64,000 bases of DNA from Candidatus Zhuqueibacterota bacterium (GTDB lineage: Bacteria; Zhuqueibacterota; Zhuqueibacteria; Zhuqueibacterales; Zhuqueibacteraceae), in NCBI GenBank assembly GCA_022616415.1, contig JAKEEU010000276.1, positions 32,852 to 96,851 of the forward strand, in the 5' to 3' direction. Below the pieces are notes generated by a model that made no database searches, had not been told where the DNA came from, and saw only the letters and a list, made by a program, of their open reading frames with translations. Shown here one piece after another: positions 63,150-64,000 of this stretch (position 1 is its first letter; the number at the start of each line of letters is the position of its first letter). Position numbers and translations under genes: made by a program.

Positions 63150-64000
63150 ATGAAAAATACATTGCATCTTATCGGCGCACTTTTTATATTGACGCAAGCC
63201 TTCGCGTAAGCTCCCGACTCCGTCTTGGTTGAACTGCCGGATCAGCGCACGTTTTTCAGCAAGACCTATTACAACGGCCGCGACAACACCTACACCGCGC
63301 GCATCAGCCCGAGCTACGTGCACTACCTTGCGAGTGACGGCACGTACAAAGACATCGACACCAACTTACGGCTGGATAAAAGCGGCGCGTACTACATTAT
63401 CGACAACGGCCTGTACAACGTCGCGTTTACCGGCAATTTCAGCAAAGGCAATTGGGACGTGGCCTACGAAGTTCCCCGGCCGGTCAAGCAAAAATTTCAC
63501 GACCCTGGCAAACCACGGCCGCCGGTGACGCGCATTCGCTGGAAGGTGTTGAGCTACGGCTATTGGGATTCGCGAGAGAATCAATATCAGATTCTTGAAG
63601 ATGCCCAATCCGTGTCGCCGTTGGTTTCAGGCAACACCATCGACTATCCGGAAATCTTCTCTGGCATCGATATCCGTTATATTTGCGGCAATGTCAGCAT
63701 AAAAGAAGAAATCGTTCTTTCTCAATTTGGGCGCGATAACTTGCCCGACCCAGCGAGGTATGGCCTCTCCCGCACGAACACCTATTTCGTCGTGGCGATG
63801 GAATTTCTGTTGACGCCGAATAACATCAACGTCTTTGCTCGCCGACAAGGGGGCAAAACGCCGATCAAACAGGGCACCAATTTCTCTTTCGACGGTGATG
63901 ATCCCATCGATTTTGAAGACGCCGATTCGACGCTGCATTTCTTCTTTCCAAAAGACTATGCCTGGGCAGTCAACGATAGTGCAACTGGCTTTGCTAACCA
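63150..64000 (+). pseudogene. secreted RHS-associated-type protein with stop codon after the signal peptide (runs off the window)
   Basis: ATG 63150 starts a signal peptide (KNTLHLIGALFILTQAFA) directly followed by an in-frame TAA at 63207-63209. The same frame then stays open to the window end with protein-like sequence (PDSVLVELPDQRTFFSKTYY, YTARISPSYVHYLASDGTYK, PVTRIRWKVLSYGYWDSREN). A CAA-to-TAA change would explain it. Without readthrough or restart at the TTG near 63225, the exported form is lost. Position after an RHS gene suggests a related giant secreted protein, but the C-terminus is outside the window. Confidence 0.75.

Overview
The window is a GC-moderate bacterial chromosome segment. 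Several features point to the FCB superphylum, most like an uncultured lineage such as candidate division KSB1. These are a secreted repeat protein with a type IX secretion (Por-type) C-terminal sorting domain, PorV/PorQ-type outer-membrane barrels, a choice-of-anchor-P lipoprotein, a CotH-type lipoprotein, a FecA-like TonB receptor and giant RHS/YD-repeat proteins. The placement is an inference from protein families, not a phylogeny. No rRNA, tRNA or CRISPR array was found.

Layout. 0-5.4 kb is an accessory zone: PIG-L deacetylase, exported metalloprotease-like protein, UDG-like protein, then toxin-antitoxin-like modules separated by three copies of the 3' end of a broken maoC gene. 5.9-14.8 kb holds envelope and exported proteins (PorV-like barrel, lipoproteins, exported dienelactone hydrolase, amidase, CotH protein, porin). 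15.1-28.6 kb is a nearly complete heme pathway from glutamyl-tRNA to protoheme, all on the + strand (hemA-hemC-hemD-hemE-hemN-hemH-hemG/Y-hemB-hemL). It is interrupted by a DUF433 gene and a complete type II restriction-modification module between hemB and hemL. 29.1-31.7 kb is a TonB receptor behind a strong promoter-like sequence and a Fur-like palindrome. 32.1-35.0 kb encodes a HemX/CcsA-like membrane protein and, overlapping by one base, a sigma-54 activator. 35-46.6 kb mixes a P-loop ATPase/TPR pair, STAS protein, toxin-antitoxin pair, acyl-CoA ligase, EF-G-like GTPase, HIT hydrolase, a nuclease and MazG. 46.8-56.1 kb has an adenylate cyclase, a barrel-TPR protein, NusG-II and Gx transporter, a DUF1992 protein, a sirtuin and a BamD-like lipoprotein. 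56.3-64 kb has large secreted repeat proteins, two of them damaged.

The most striking observation is the sigma-54 activator at 32923-34965. Its first ~365 residues look like a complete but catalytically dead glutamyl-tRNA reductase (HemA) fused to an AAA+ sigma-54 interaction domain and a Fis-type helix-turn-helix. It is translationally coupled to a HemX-like protein. The genuine hemA in the same window has a good -24/-12 promoter match 37 bases upstream of its start. I propose a heme-synthesis control circuit in which a HemA-derived sensor drives sigma-54 transcription of the heme cluster.

Other unusual structure: a family of intergenic hairpins whose arms each contain two matching ~9-base boxes 17-18 bases apart, with box sequence varying between elements but matched within each one; word-like degenerate tandem arrays between genes; and many traces of module turnover (truncated vapC, an in-frame vapB'-vapC' fusion, a RusA-like fragment, an ATPase lacking its Walker B region, a 5'-truncated RHS gene and a stop codon just after a signal peptide).
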